From positions 62,001-126,000 of the forward strand of contig CALVBS010000002.1 of the NCBI GenBank assembly GCA_944325865.1: DNA of 64,000 nt, in the 5' to 3' direction. The first letter of the stretch is position 1; the number at the start of each line of letters is the position of its first letter. The notes under the pieces are model-generated. The model was given only the letters and a program-made list of their open reading frames with translations. It did not search any database and was not told the DNA's origin. This DNA comes from Candidatus Gastranaerophilales bacterium. Lineage in GTDB: Bacteria; Cyanobacteriota; Vampirovibrionia; Gastranaerophilales; Gastranaerophilaceae. This document shows positions 16,353-25,723 of the stretch, one piece after another. A program made the translations under genes and the position numbers.

Positions 16353-17366
16353 ATGGTTTCAGAATTAGCTTTTCCCCAGTTGGAACGTGCGATTAATCCT
16401 ACACATGATATTAAATTATTTGCAGGACGTTCTAATCCGAAATTGGCACAGGAAATAGCGGATTATCTGGGTACAACGATAGGCCCAATGGTTGTAAAGA
16501 ATTTTGCAGACGGTGAAATTTATGTACAGGTAAAAGAAAGCGTCCGCGGTGATGATGTTTTCATTATTCAGCCGCTTTGTAATCCTGTGAATGAAAACCT
16601 GATGGAACTTTTAATAATAATTGATGCCTTCAAGAGAGCAAGTGCAAAAACCATTACAGCAGTTATTCCATACTATGGATATGCAAGACAGGACAGAAAG
16701 ACATCCGGCAGAGAAGCCATTACTGCAAAACTTGTTGCAGATTTGCTGACAACAGCAGGAACCGACAGGGTTCTGGCTATGGATTTACATACAGGACAAA
16801 TTCAGGGATTCTTCAATATTCTTGTTGATCATATTTTTGCTACACCGATTCTGGTAAATTATATCAAAAATTTACAGATAAATCCTGAAGATATGGTTGC
16901 AGTAAGCCCTGATACAGGCGGTGTTCAGAGAACCAGACATTTTGCAAAACAAATCGGCTGTCCGCTCGCTATCATTGACAAACGTCGTGATAAACATAAT
17001 GAGGCAATAGCTTCACATGTTATAGGTGATGTAAAAGATAAAGTTTGCCTTATGTTTGATGATATGATTGATACGGCAGGTACTATCTGTGAAGCCTCAA
17101 AATTATTAAAACGTGAAGGGGCAAAAGATATCTATGTATGTGCAGCACACCCTGTATTTTCAGGCCCTGCGGTTGAAAGAATTGCTGCCGCACCTATAAA
17201 AGAATGCATTGTAACTAATACAATTCCGCTTGATATGGACAAAATGCCGCCTAACGTAAAACAATTATCAATCGCACCGTTATTGGGACAGGCAATTTCC
17301 AGAATTCATGATGATGAATCTGTAAGTTCATTATTCGGATTTGAAAAAGATATACAGGTTTCATAA
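16353..17366 (+). CDS. prs: Ribose-phosphate pyrophosphokinase
   Basis: A 337-residue enzyme that makes PRPP from ribose 5-phosphate and ATP for nucleotide, His and Trp synthesis. The family signatures are present: KLFAGRSNPKLAQEIADYLG, FADGEIYVQVKESVRG, VIPYYGYARQDRK (ATP and flexible-loop region), the signature DLHTGQIQGFF, and the PRPP loop MFDDMIDTAGT. A promoter lies at 16284-16312. The RBS (GAAAGGAC) is about 14 bases from the ATG, a rather long distance. A terminator follows. Confidence 0.97.
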   Translation: MVSELAFPQLERAINPTHDIKLFAGRSNPKLAQEIADYLGTTIGPMVVKNFADGEIYVQVKESVRGDDVFIIQPLCNPVNENLMELLIIIDAFKRASAKTITAVIPYYGYARQDRKTSGREAITAKLVADLLTTAGTDRVLAMDLHTGQIQGFFNILVDHIFATPILVNYIKNLQINPEDMVAVSPDTGGVQRTRHFAKQIGCPLAIIDKRRDKHNEAIASHVIGDVKDKVCLMFDDMIDTAGTICEASKLLKREGAKDIYVCAAHPVFSGPAVERIAAAPIKECIVTNTIPLDMDKMPPNVKQLSIAPLLGQAISRIHDDESVSSLFGFEKDIQVS

Positions 17367-17398
17367 ACATAATTAATAGCTTGGAAGTATGAAAAGTT

Positions 17399-17428
17399 AA
17401 GAAGTCGAAAACATATCGGCTTCTTTTT
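17399..17428 (+). terminator. Rho-independent terminator of prs
   Basis: An AAGAAGTCGA/TCGGCTTCTT stem (one G-U pair) is followed by T-rich sequence. Confidence 0.75.
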
Positions 17429-17514
17429 CTTATACTTTTAAATAATTGAATTGAAAAGAAATTTTGTTTCGGATAAAATTAACATGCACTACATTGAAAG
17501 AAGGAGATGCAAAT

Positions 17515-18717
17515 ATGAAAAAATCAATTAAAGATTTAGGAGACATCAAAGGTAAAAGAGCGTTAGTAAGAGTTGACGTAAATGTACCTTTGGATGCTGA
17601 CAAAAACGTAACTGATGATACGAGAATTCAGGCAATTATTCCTACAGTAAAAGCTTTACAGGAAAAAGGAGCAAAAATTATTTTAATGGCTCACCTTGGC
17701 AGACCAAAAGGAGAATGGAACCTTGAATTTTCACTTGAACCGGTTGCAAAATATATGTCAAAAGTTCTTGGTGAAGACGTATTATTTGTAAAAGAACCTG
17801 TAGGTGAAGGTGCGGATAAAGCATTAGAAGCATTGAAAGACGGACAGGTTGCATTACTGGAAAACATTCGTTTCTACAAAGCTGAAGAAGCAAAAGATGA
17901 TGATATGACATTTGCAAATGAATTGGCCAAACTGGGTGATTTCTATGTAAACGATGCATTCGGTGCTGCACACAGAAACCACACATCAACAGCAAAATTA
18001 GCAAAAGTTTTAAAACCTGCAGTATCAGGTTTGTTAATGGAAAAAGAAATCAGATGTCTGTCACAGGCACTTGATAACCCAACACGTCCATTCACTGCAG
18101 TTGTAGGCGGAGCTAAAGTTTCTTCTAAAATCGGTGTTTTGGAAAACTTGCTTGACAAAGTTGATAACATGATTATCGGCGGCGGTATGGCTTATACATT
18201 TGTAAAAGCTAACGGCGGTAAAATCGGTAACTCAATCTGTGAAGATGATCAGCTTGAAGTTGCAAAAGCTATTGAGAAAAAAGCAGCAGATAAAGGTGTT
18301 AAATTAGTAATGGCAACTGATGTTCTTGCAACTGATGACTTCTCAGGCAACGGAACAAATAAATTCGTTAAAATTGCTGAAATTCCTGACGGATTTGAAG
18401 GTGTTGATGCAGGTCCGGAATCAAGAAAAGCATTTGCAGATGTATTAAAAGAATCAAAAACAATTCTTATGAACGGTCCTGTAGGTGCATTTGAAAACCC
18501 TGCATTTGCAGAAGGAACAAAAGCTGTATTATCTGCAATCGTTGAAGCAACTAAAAACGGTGCAGTATCAGTAATCGGCGGCGGTGACTCAGTTTCTGCA
18601 GCAAAAAAATTCTGCAACGCAGAAGATTTCACTCACGTATCAACAGGCGGCGGAGCTTCTCTTGAATTTATTGAAGGAAAAGTTCTTCCGGGTGTTGCAG
18701 CATTGGATGACAAGTAA
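17515..18717 (+). CDS. pgk: Phosphoglycerate kinase
   Basis: A 400-residue glycolytic enzyme transferring phosphate between 1,3-bisphosphoglycerate and ADP. Key parts are [49 protein letters not shown], the hinge [12 protein letters not shown], and the nucleotide loop [12 protein letters not shown]. The start is ATG 17515 with an AAGGAG RBS; an earlier TTG (17464) is not needed and would add 17 residues with no homology. It is flanked by terminators and so is a single-gene unit. Confidence 0.97.
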   Translation: MKKSIKDLGDIKGKRALVRVDVNVPLDADKNVTDDTRIQAIIPTVKALQEKGAKIILMAHLGRPKGEWNLEFSLEPVAKYMSKVLGEDVLFVKEPVGEGADKALEALKDGQVALLENIRFYKAEEAKDDDMTFANELAKLGDFYVNDAFGAAHRNHTSTAKLAKVLKPAVSGLLMEKEIRCLSQALDNPTRPFTAVVGGAKVSSKIGVLENLLDKVDNMIIGGGMAYTFVKANGGKIGNSICEDDQLEVAKAIEKKAADKGVKLVMATDVLATDDFSGNGTNKFVKIAEIPDGFEGVDAGPESRKAFADVLKESKTILMNGPVGAFENPAFAEGTKAVLSAIVEATKNGAVSVIGGGDSVSAAKKFCNAEDFTHVSTGGGASLEFIEGKVLPGVAALDDK

Positions 18718-18738
18718 TTTGTTAATCTATATAAAGCA

Positions 18739-18774
18739 AAAAGAACCGATACAAATGTATCGGTTCTTTTTTTT
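18739..18774. terminator. Rho-independent terminator of pgk
   Basis: An AAAAGAACCGATAC/GTATCGGTTCTTTT stem with a four-base loop is followed by a T-run. It also faces the end of the convergent pseudopilin gene. Confidence 0.9.
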
Positions 18775-18779
18775 ATCAT

Positions 18780-19529
18780 TTAAAAATCATATTGCTGACC
18801 AATATTATAAGGTGTATAAGTCAAATTTCCTTTACCTGTCAGTATGCTTTCCAGACTTTCGCCTCCGCCTGCACTCCATAAATCAGGTCCCATTTTTGAT
18901 TTGTATATTTTTATACCGTAAGCATCAGCTCCAAATTGATTAGGATTTTTAGGCCCGTTAACATCAAAACGCACTATTGCACAATATGTAACATGATTTT
19001 GACCGGTTACAACATTTCCATCCTTATCTGTTTGTATGGTTCCGTCCGAATTATATTTATTTTCAGTTCTTATATTATCGCAATTCGGAGTAAGTTCTGT
19101 AACTGATAATATTGCTCCATCATTCAATATTATTTTAGGTCCGTTCATACCAAACTCGGCAGCAACACCACCGCCGGATGAAGCCTCTCTTTTAGACGTA
19201 TATTTTAATTTGTAATAATAAGGCTCACATCCTTTTGTTGTTTTACTCTGACAGACTCTTGCACCGTTAAAATACTTTGCGAAATCAGTTGTTACAGCAG
19301 CCACGCCTCTTGCAGAATCAAAAAGAAAAGAATTGTCTCCAATTACCCCGTATTCTTTCTGTGCAAGAAGTGTAGCATTTTGGATGTTTGAGTATGTCTT
19401 TTTAACTCTTGATACAAGTTCTTTATCTCTGTTTTTAGTAATCAAGGCAGGAAGTGTCATTGCAGCGACCACGCCAATAATACCAAGAGTTATTAAGACC
19501 TCTGCTAAAGTAAACGCTTTATGTTCCAT
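18780..19529 (-). CDS. Type IV pilin / pseudopilin-like protein
   Basis: A 249-residue protein with a classic prepilin N-terminus: a short leader (MEHKA), then FTLAEVLITLGIIGVVAAMTL as the cleavage/methylation and hydrophobic helix segment. The start is set by a GGAGGG RBS before ATG 19529; the longer frame from 19553 has no RBS. The C-terminal domain (residues about 40-249) is Gly-rich with Cys residues (ARVCQSKTTKGCEPYYY). It would be processed by a prepilin peptidase and assembled in a pilus or type II secretion pseudopilus; no such machinery is in this window. Confidence 0.9.
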   Translation of the reverse strand: MEHKAFTLAEVLITLGIIGVVAAMTLPALITKNRDKELVSRVKKTYSNIQNATLLAQKEYGVIGDNSFLFDSARGVAAVTTDFAKYFNGARVCQSKTTKGCEPYYYKLKYTSKREASSGGGVAAEFGMNGPKIILNDGAILSVTELTPNCDNIRTENKYNSDGTIQTDKDGNVVTGQNHVTYCAIVRFDVNGPKNPNQFGADAYGIKIYKSKMGPDLWSAGGGESLESILTGKGNLTYTPYNIGQQYDF

Positions 19530-19550
19530 AAATACCCTCCTATTTACTAC

Positions 19551-19564
19551 CATGATATATCATG
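19551..19564. promoter_or_regulatory. 14-bp perfect palindrome, candidate operator
   Basis: CATGATATATCATG is a perfect inverted repeat between the divergent pseudopilin and RHH-like genes. It could be the site of the adjacent RHH-like protein. Confidence 0.45.
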
Positions 19565-19634
19565 ATATTTAAATATAGTCAATATGTGGTTGAAATATAA
19601 GGATAAATCATATTATCCTTATCAAGAGGAGCCT

Positions 19635-19817
19635 ATGACAAGTAAGACTGACAAAATTATTGATTTAACCAGAAATAAAACAAAAAAAATGAGTATCATG
19701 ATAAATGAAGAACTCTGGGATTTGTTTAAAACTGCCTGTTATAAACACAATACTACACCGACTGCAAAAATAGAAAAATGGATGATTAATTTTATAGACG
19801 AAAACAGTCTTATATAA
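19635..19817 (+). CDS. Small ribbon-helix-helix-like protein
   Basis: A 60-residue protein starting at ATG 19635 with a strong RBS (AGAGGAGCCT). The core KKMSIMINEELWDLFKTACY then TTPTAKIEKWMINFI follows the strand-helix-helix pattern of RHH DNA-binding proteins. A palindrome lies 71-84 bases upstream between this gene and the divergent pseudopilin gene, suggesting autoregulation. No toxin partner is present. A terminator follows. Confidence 0.75.
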   Translation: MTSKTDKIIDLTRNKTKKMSIMINEELWDLFKTACYKHNTTPTAKIEKWMINFIDENSLI

Positions 19818-19833
19818 ATAAATTTGCATAAAA

Positions 19834-19863
19834 AAATACGCCCTGATAAAAGGGCGTATTTTT
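19834..19863. terminator. Bidirectional terminator
   Basis: An AAATACGCCCT/AGGGCGTATTT hairpin with A- and T-runs lies between convergent genes. Confidence 0.9.
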
Positions 19864-19889
19864 AGGTATTAGAATAATATTATACCTTT

Positions 19890-21098
19890 TTACAGAGGTT
19901 TTATAGAATCTCTGTAAATAGCTTCAACAACCTCTCTTCCATTGCCGGAAGGACCGATGTCGATTAGACCGCCGAGTGACGGAGTTGTATAAACGAGGTT
20001 CACCAGTTTTTCTACGTCAGCTTCAGTAAATCCTTCGTCTGCTAATTTTTCGGGAACTCCAACAGAAGCAAGCCAGCTTTGAACTTCTTTAGCAGCTTTT
20101 TCAGCTTCAGCAGGGTCACCTGTCAAACCTTTTGCAATAGGTGCAAGAATTTCTGCCAGCACATGCGGTCTGTCTTTGTAAATAACTTTAATTACAGCAG
20201 GCAATAAGATTGCAAGGCCGAGACCGTGTGCAAGTTCAGGTTTTACTGCACTAAGAGGGTGTTCAAGTGCATGAGTGTAATGCAATAAACCGTTATCAAA
20301 GCTTACACCGCCCATCATTGCTGCATAAGCCAGATAGTATCTTGCTTCCAAATCATCAGGATTTTCGATTGCTTTTGGTAAATATTTTGCAACAAGCTCA
20401 ATTACCTGTTTTGCAAGCGAAATTGAATAAGGTGAAGCTACCGCAGATGTTGCAGCTTCTACAACATGGTTAACAGCATCGATTGAAACATATCTTGTCT
20501 GTTTTGGCGACAACTTTGTCATCAACTGCGGGTCATCAATAGCAAACATCGGATAAATACAATCATAAGCTATTGCAGGTTTAAAGTTTTTGGCAAGGTT
20601 TGTAACAACTGCAAATCTGTTTGTTTCAGTACCTGTACCGTGTGTCAGGTTAATAGATACGATTGGAGCGGCCTTGTCAGGAGCAAACTCAAAATCGTAA
20701 ATATTTTCAGCAGTTTTGTCCGGATATTCAAGCAGAATTGCAACAGATTTACCTGCATCTGTCGGAGAACCTCCCCCTATAGCAATAACAGCTTTTGCAC
20801 CGAAATCTCTCGCAATTTTAGCAGCAGCATTTACATGATCAGTTGTAGGGTTTGGCGTAACCTGATCATAGTTTACGTAACCGATACCATTATCTTTTAA
20901 CGCTTTTTCAACATAATCCCATGCCCCTGTTGCTTTATAAGCATTGCGGCCTGACATTACAATAACCTTATCTATGCCCTTGTTTTTTAAAACTCCTGCA
21001 ATATCATCAATCTTTTTGATAGCTCCAACTCCGAAATAAACGGTTGTTCTTGTGCGGATTTCCTTAATTTCGTTAATGTTAATATCCTTTTCCCACAT
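19890..21098 (-). CDS. Iron-containing alcohol dehydrogenase
   Basis: A 402-residue group III Fe-dependent alcohol dehydrogenase, reducing aldehydes or ketones with NAD(P)H. It has the nucleotide-binding GGGSPTDAGKS motif, the THGTGTE loop, DAVNHVVEA, and the metal-binding HYTHALEHPLS region. Length is normal. A consensus promoter lies at 21136-21164, and an RBS (AAAGGAGAG) precedes the ATG. As a single gene with a strong promoter it probably serves fermentation (regeneration of NAD+). The exact substrate cannot be deduced. Confidence 0.93.
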   Translation of the reverse strand: MWEKDININEIKEIRTRTTVYFGVGAIKKIDDIAGVLKNKGIDKVIVMSGRNAYKATGAWDYVEKALKDNGIGYVNYDQVTPNPTTDHVNAAAKIARDFGAKAVIAIGGGSPTDAGKSVAILLEYPDKTAENIYDFEFAPDKAAPIVSINLTHGTGTETNRFAVVTNLAKNFKPAIAYDCIYPMFAIDDPQLMTKLSPKQTRYVSIDAVNHVVEAATSAVASPYSISLAKQVIELVAKYLPKAIENPDDLEARYYLAYAAMMGGVSFDNGLLHYTHALEHPLSAVKPELAHGLGLAILLPAVIKVIYKDRPHVLAEILAPIAKGLTGDPAEAEKAAKEVQSWLASVGVPEKLADEGFTEADVEKLVNLVYTTPSLGGLIDIGPSGNGREVVEAIYRDSIKPL

Positions 21099-21135
21099 AG
21101 AAAACTCTCCTTTCTTAACATATGTTTACATGCAT

Positions 21136-21164
21136 ATTATAGCCGTATTTTCCATGCTTTGCAA
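21136..21164 (-). promoter_or_regulatory. Sigma-70-type promoter of the alcohol dehydrogenase gene
   Basis: TTGCAA and TATAAT lie 17 bases apart on the minus strand. The start would be about 30 bases before the ATG at 21098. Confidence 0.85.
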
Positions 21165-21201
21165 GGAAAAATTTCTGCATAGGAATGTTAAAAAATAAAA
21201 T

Positions 21202-21239
21202 CCTCCGTCACGTTGTGACACCTCCTTTACAAAGGAGGC
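21202..21239. repeat. Short compound-palindrome element (dispersed-repeat type)
   Basis: Two adjacent hairpins, GTCACGTTGTGAC and CCTCCTTTACAAAGGAGG, are bounded by CCTCC and GGAGG ends. This layout is the same as that of short intergenic repeats I know from gut Firmicutes. Only one copy is seen in this window. Confidence 0.5.
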
Positions 21240-21252
21240 AGTATCATAAATT

Positions 21253-21462
21253 TTATTTTCGTCTTGTAAATCCTAAATCATAACCCAGAATATCCGCATA
21301 AAACTTTGCTTCATCATACTTCATTGTACCCCGAAGTAATTTCGCAGAAATACTATCAGGATTTATCCGTTTACCTGATATTTTGCTTGCTCTCTTTGCC
21401 AGTTCTTTTATTGTTAAAGCTTCCTTTAGCAATAAAATTCGAAAATCTTCATTTATGCCCAT
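21253..21462 (-). CDS. Small helix-turn-helix protein
   Basis: A 69-residue protein resembling minimal XRE-like DNA-binding proteins: FRILLLKEALTIKELAKRA (helices 1-2), a Ser/Leu-rich recognition region (SISAKLLRGTMKYDEAK) and ADILGYDLGF. It is divergent from the small gene at 21578. The space between them holds two sets of direct repeats that may be its operator. Confidence 0.65.
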   Translation of the reverse strand: MGINEDFRILLLKEALTIKELAKRASKISGKRINPDSISAKLLRGTMKYDEAKFYADILGYDLGFTRRK

Positions 21463-21497
21463 AAATTTATTATATTAAATAACTTGAAATATTGACA

Positions 21498-21560
21498 TTT
21501 AAACTTTATTTTGTTACTATTATCCATGTTTATACGGTTTAAACTTTATTTATACAGTTT
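21498..21560. repeat. Phased direct repeats in a divergent promoter region
   Basis: TTTAAACTTTATTT occurs at 21498 and 21538 (40 bp apart). TTTATACRGTTT occurs at 21529 and 21549 (20 bp apart). The spacings are near whole helical turns, as expected for cooperative binding sites. Confidence 0.5.
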
Positions 21561-21577
21561 TAAGTTAAGGAGAAATT

Positions 21578-21769
21578 ATGCAAAATTTAACTCTGGATGA
21601 AAAATTCAAAATAATTTCAAGCGAAATTTATAATATCTATAATATTCAGGTACTTTTGGAACAAGCTTTTTCATTAATAGAACTTGACAGCGAATTCGAA
21701 ATCCAGCCGCATCTTATGCTTATTCAACAGCAGAAAACTTATATTAAAAATATTATTGCACTGATTTAG
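21578..21769 (+). CDS. Small protein of unknown function, 63 aa
   Basis: It has a good RBS (TTAAGGAGAAATT) and encodes an all-helical acidic protein (LTLDEKFKIISSEIYNIYNI, then LLEQAFSLIELDSEFE). No domain is recognised. It ends inside the 3' end of the convergent AcsC-like gene. The position divergent from an HTH gene, with repeats between them, suggests a small regulatory pair. Confidence 0.6.
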   Translation: MQNLTLDEKFKIISSEIYNIYNIQVLLEQAFSLIELDSEFEIQPHLMLIQQQKTYIKNIIALI

Positions 21770-22886
21770 CAGTATAATCCTTTACAAAATCACCTATTGC
21801 ATAGGCTTCAACCGTTCCGACAACAATTTCAAAATCTTTGATTTCTTCTTCCAGCTCTTCTTTCATGTGGGCAAGAAGTCCCGGAATGATGATTTTTCTG
21901 TTCTTAACTCTATTTGCGAAATTCCATTTTTTCAGGGTATTCGCAACCATTTTTGCGGTAAATTTTTCCGCTGACCATGCCGTAAGTACACTCATGCCGT
22001 CTGCAGGAGTTACGATAAGATATGACGGTACATTCAGCCCCTCAAGCTCATTTGCAACCGCAAAAAATGTAAGAGCAAAATTCGTTGTCATAAATATCAG
22101 AGAATTTTCATCAGGATTGTTAAACTCATAAATCTTTGATTCCACCTGAAGAGGCTTTTGCGGATCCGTGAAAATATTCTGCCTCAAAGTCATTAAAGAA
22201 GAAATCATAGATTCCGAAAAATTTTCAAAAACAAGAATATTTGCATATTTACAAAGATAATACGCCGCTCTTGCACACTGGGAAAGCTCATCCGTTGTTT
22301 TCATACTAACGCAGACCGGATAAGAGCAAGCCTCATCTTTTTCAAGAACCGCTTTTGTGCGGATTTCAACAAGTTTTTCTTTTGTATTTGAAAAATCATC
22401 TTCAAGAAAGATAAAAGGCAGCCTCTCAAAATCTTCATAATTTATAAAATTTATACCTGACGGAACAAAGTTTGAAGTGTTATTCTTCAAAATTACGAGG
22501 TCAATCTTCATCGTCTCACTGACCCGGGTAATTTCAAAAGAGGTCAGCCGCTCCAGTTTTTTCTGCCAGTCATTATCTTTTAAATCTACAATAACTGCAA
22601 TGGCTGTTCTGTTTACAAAAGTTTTTTCATGACGGTAGAGAACGTTTTCTCCTCCTATTTTAAGCCCGTTTATTTCAACAGTTTTTTGCGGCTGTTTACT
22701 GTTAATTTCAAAAAATTCCTTTAACTCATCCGGAGCATAAGAACATTTTGAAAGCTCAATCTGCTTTTTTGCCAGTTTAAGGGCAAAAGCCATGCAGGTC
22801 GGACAGCCGCACTCTTTGCAGTTTGAATGTTCGGCTTTTTTAGCCGCAGGAAGATATTTAAAAATTTGCAGTCCTGAAAGTTCCAT
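21753..22886 (-). CDS. AcsC-like corrinoid iron-sulfur protein large subunit
   Basis: A 377-residue protein. The N-terminus carries the [4Fe-4S] motif of the family, with Cys in NCKECGCPTCMAFALKL and a last Cys about 17 residues later (SKCSY). The rest follows the TIM-barrel and C-terminal B12-binding layout (LIVTPADGMSVLTAWSAEKF). It is shorter than typical AcsC/CdhE proteins (about 440 residues). In the Wood-Ljungdahl pathway the protein carries methyl groups to acetyl-CoA synthase. Its start overlaps the AcsD-like stop by 1 base (TAATG). No acetyl-CoA synthase or CO dehydrogenase gene is nearby. Confidence 0.85.
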   Translation of the reverse strand: MELSGLQIFKYLPAAKKAEHSNCKECGCPTCMAFALKLAKKQIELSKCSYAPDELKEFFEINSKQPQKTVEINGLKIGGENVLYRHEKTFVNRTAIAVIVDLKDNDWQKKLERLTSFEITRVSETMKIDLVILKNNTSNFVPSGINFINYEDFERLPFIFLEDDFSNTKEKLVEIRTKAVLEKDEACSYPVCVSMKTTDELSQCARAAYYLCKYANILVFENFSESMISSLMTLRQNIFTDPQKPLQVESKIYEFNNPDENSLIFMTTNFALTFFAVANELEGLNVPSYLIVTPADGMSVLTAWSAEKFTAKMVANTLKKWNFANRVKNRKIIIPGLLAHMKEELEEEIKDFEIVVGTVEAYAIGDFVKDYTAKSVQ

Positions 22887-23725
22887 TACATCAACCCTTT
22901 CATAACATCAATACTCAACGGATTATTCAAAACGATAACACTTGCACCGGCAGCCATCACGGCAGATGCCGAACAGATTTCAAAAAATTCAGCACGCTCT
23001 TTCAAATTTCCGAAACTTGACGGGTAATTATCAGATTTAGCCTCTTTAGTTTTCAACGATTCTTCAGTTGCAAAACTTATCATCGGCATATTAAGATATT
23101 CATCACCGTTCAGGCCCTCAAGCTTTATTTTTTCCATAATACTATATCCGTATTCCAGCCCGTAGCCGAGACCTCCGATATCAGTATCTATAAGAATTTT
23201 ATCGAGACTCAAACCTAAATCCGACGAAAGAATGTTTAATTCTTTGGCAAGATTTATATCTATAGGACTTTTCAAAACAAGAACATGATTGCCGCTCACT
23301 GCAGCCGGTACAATTTCTTTATAAGTATTTTCATTAACAGAAGAAATTATACATTCTCTGTCAAGAATTTTTATCAGTTCCGGCAGCAATATCCGGTCTA
23401 TACCATCGTTATTTACACCGCGAATCATAAGCGGCTTGCTGATAAAAGGCAAGAGGTCTTTAAGCTGCGAAACTGCTTCATTAATTTGATTTTCACCTTC
23501 AATATTAAACTTCAGCCCCAGAATATCGCAGTCTGTTTCCTGTGCTTTTTTTAGAATTTCTTTTCTGTCATTGGTGCCGTAAAAATCTTTCACAATTTGA
23601 AAATTGTCATCGGTATTAAATATAGATACATCAAGACAAAAAATAGGAGGACAATTTATGTCCCCTATTTTTATATTGTTAAAATCAATAATTCTCAACG
23701 AATCAGCAGTTTTGTTGTCTGTCAT
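22886..23725 (-). CDS. AcsD-like corrinoid iron-sulfur protein small subunit
   Basis: A 279-residue TIM-barrel protein of the CdhD/AcsD family. Characteristic parts are SLRIIDFNNIKIGDI, CDILGLKFN, KPLMIRGVNNDGIDR, the ILIDTDIGGLGYGLEYGYSI stretch and SASAVMAAGASVIVLNNP. It forms the heterodimer with the AcsC-like partner encoded next. Its start lies 23 bases inside the end of ftsH, so the pair is read through from ftsH. Role without the rest of the pathway is unclear. Confidence 0.85.
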   Translation of the reverse strand: MTDNKTADSLRIIDFNNIKIGDINCPPIFCLDVSIFNTDDNFQIVKDFYGTNDRKEILKKAQETDCDILGLKFNIEGENQINEAVSQLKDLLPFISKPLMIRGVNNDGIDRILLPELIKILDRECIISSVNENTYKEIVPAAVSGNHVLVLKSPIDINLAKELNILSSDLGLSLDKILIDTDIGGLGYGLEYGYSIMEKIKLEGLNGDEYLNMPMISFATEESLKTKEAKSDNYPSSFGNLKERAEFFEICSASAVMAAGASVIVLNNPLSIDVMKGLM

Positions 23726-25592
23726 TTTTAACCTTTTCCATCAATTCCACAAACTCTTTCTCGTCAAGAGTTTCTTTATCAAGCAGAGTTTTTGAAATAT
23801 ATTCGAGCATATCTCTGTTTTCTGTCAGAAGTTGTTTTGCAGTTGCATAGCGTTCATCAACAATCTTCTTAACTTCTTTATCAATTTCTGCAGCAATTTC
23901 CTCGGAGAAATCGCGTCTTACACCAAAGTCACGCCCCATAAAAATGTGCTGCTCGTCTTTACCGTAAGCCATGTTACCCATTTTTTCGCTCATACCGTAT
24001 TTTGTAACCATATTTCTTGCAAGAGTCGAAACTTTTTCAAGGTCATTGCTTGCTCCCGTTGTGATTGAATCAGGTCCGTAAACAATTTCCTCCGCAACTC
24101 TTCCGCCGAGAATCATAGTTATTGTATCCAGAATTTGAGATTTTTTCATTGTCAAATGGTCTTTTTCCGGAAGAGTTAAAGTGATACCAAGAGCCATTCC
24201 GCGCGGAATAATCGACACCTTATGCAAAGGATCTGTATGGTCAAGCAATTTTGCAAGCAGAGCATGACCGACTTCATGGTATGCTGTATTTTCTTTTTCT
24301 TCATCCGAAATGATTCTGCTTTTCTTTTCAGGACCTGCCATAACTTTGTCAATAGCTTCTTCCAGATTCGCCATTGTAATTGTTTTCTGGTCATGACGGG
24401 CAGCAAGCAGAGCCGCCTCATTCAACAGATTCTGCAAATCTGCACCGGTAAAACCAGGGGTACGTTTTGCAAGTATTTTCAGCTCAACTTCTTTATCCAG
24501 AGGTTTATTTTTTGCATGAACATTAAGAATCTGTTCACGTCCGAGGATATCAGGTTTGTTGATTACAATCTGTCTGTCGAATCTGCCAGGTCTTAAAAGT
24601 GCATTATCCAGAATATCAGGTCTGTTGGTTGCCGCGATTACGATAATATTAGTATTATCGTCAAAACCATCCATTTCAACAAGCAGCTGGTTGAGAGTCT
24701 GTTCACGTTCGTCATGTCCGCCGCCCATGCCGGCACCTCTCTGACGTCCTACAGCATCAATTTCATCAATAAATATAATGCAAGGCTGATGTTTTTTAGC
24801 CTGATCAAACAAATCTCTTACACGGCTTGCTCCGACACCGACAAACATTTCAACAAAATCGGAACCGCTTATTGAGAAGAACGGAACTCCGGCTTCTCCA
24901 GCAACAGCCTTTGCCATCAATGTTTTACCTGTTCCCGGAGGGCCTACAAGGAGGACACCCTTAGGGATTTTAGCACCGAGTTTTATGTATTTGTCTCCGT
25001 TCTTAAGGAAATCAACAATTTCCTCAAGTTCTTGCTTTTCTTCATCAATACCGGCAACATCCTTAAATGTTGTTTTAACTTTGCTATCCAAAAGCATTTT
25101 AGCTTTACTTTTACCGAAAGACATTGCTTGAGAACCGCCGGCCTGAATACTTTTTATCATCAAAAGCAAAAATCCGATTAACAGAAGAGGGAATACAAGA
25201 GTTCCAAGAATACCAAGCAGTTGTGAAGACTCGTTCGGTTTTTTAACTTCAATATCAACTTTTGCATCCTCCAATCTCTGCATTAAATTTGAATCTTTTG
25301 GAGTCAAAACTTTATACTGATTTTGCGGAACTTTCTTTTCCACCGGTCCGAACAAACTTTGCTCCGTAGTTACGGCCGTTGTACTTTCAGGCTGATTTTT
25401 TGGAATTGCTATAAGATACTCATCCGCTTTTTCTATCTTTTTAAATTCTCCGTTATCAAGCTTTTGAAGAAAATCCGAGTATGAAATTTCCTGAGTATTT
25501 GTAACAGGACCTGCCATAAAAACCGATGATATAAAAATCATCGCAATAATAGCTAACACTATATACATACCCGCAGATTGTTTTTTATCCAT
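23703..25592 (-). CDS. ftsH: ATP-dependent zinc metalloprotease FtsH
   Basis: A 629-residue membrane AAA+ protease for quality control of membrane and some soluble proteins. Two N-terminal membrane helices (residues about 7-25 and 125-147) flank an extracytoplasmic domain. Walker A is GPPGTGKT near 214, Walker B IIFIDEID, and the second region of homology [17 protein letters not shown]. The Zn site is HEVGH near 441. An RBS (GAGAGGG) precedes the ATG. It heads a unit with the AcsD/AcsC-like genes. Confidence 0.98.
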   Translation of the reverse strand: MDKKQSAGMYIVLAIIAMIFISSVFMAGPVTNTQEISYSDFLQKLDNGEFKKIEKADEYLIAIPKNQPESTTAVTTEQSLFGPVEKKVPQNQYKVLTPKDSNLMQRLEDAKVDIEVKKPNESSQLLGILGTLVFPLLLIGFLLLMIKSIQAGGSQAMSFGKSKAKMLLDSKVKTTFKDVAGIDEEKQELEEIVDFLKNGDKYIKLGAKIPKGVLLVGPPGTGKTLMAKAVAGEAGVPFFSISGSDFVEMFVGVGASRVRDLFDQAKKHQPCIIFIDEIDAVGRQRGAGMGGGHDEREQTLNQLLVEMDGFDDNTNIIVIAATNRPDILDNALLRPGRFDRQIVINKPDILGREQILNVHAKNKPLDKEVELKILAKRTPGFTGADLQNLLNEAALLAARHDQKTITMANLEEAIDKVMAGPEKKSRIISDEEKENTAYHEVGHALLAKLLDHTDPLHKVSIIPRGMALGITLTLPEKDHLTMKKSQILDTITMILGGRVAEEIVYGPDSITTGASNDLEKVSTLARNMVTKYGMSEKMGNMAYGKDEQHIFMGRDFGVRRDFSEEIAAEIDKEVKKIVDERYATAKQLLTENRDMLEYISKTLLDKETLDEKEFVELMEKVKNDRQQNC

Positions 25593-25667
25593 TTAAAAAT
25601 ATCCCTCTCTTTAAAATATGTGCAAAATTATTATACCGCAAAAAACAGGAAAAGTGAATATCATAAC

Positions 25668-25697
25668 AAAAACACTCTCAATAATGAGAGTGTTTTT
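25668..25697. terminator. Hairpin terminator between two minus-strand genes
   Basis: An AAAACACTCTCA/TGAGAGTGTTTT stem with runs on both sides ends the small winged-helix gene. Confidence 0.85.
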
Positions 25698-25723
25698 GAA
25701 ATTTGTCTAATCTTAAGAACTTT

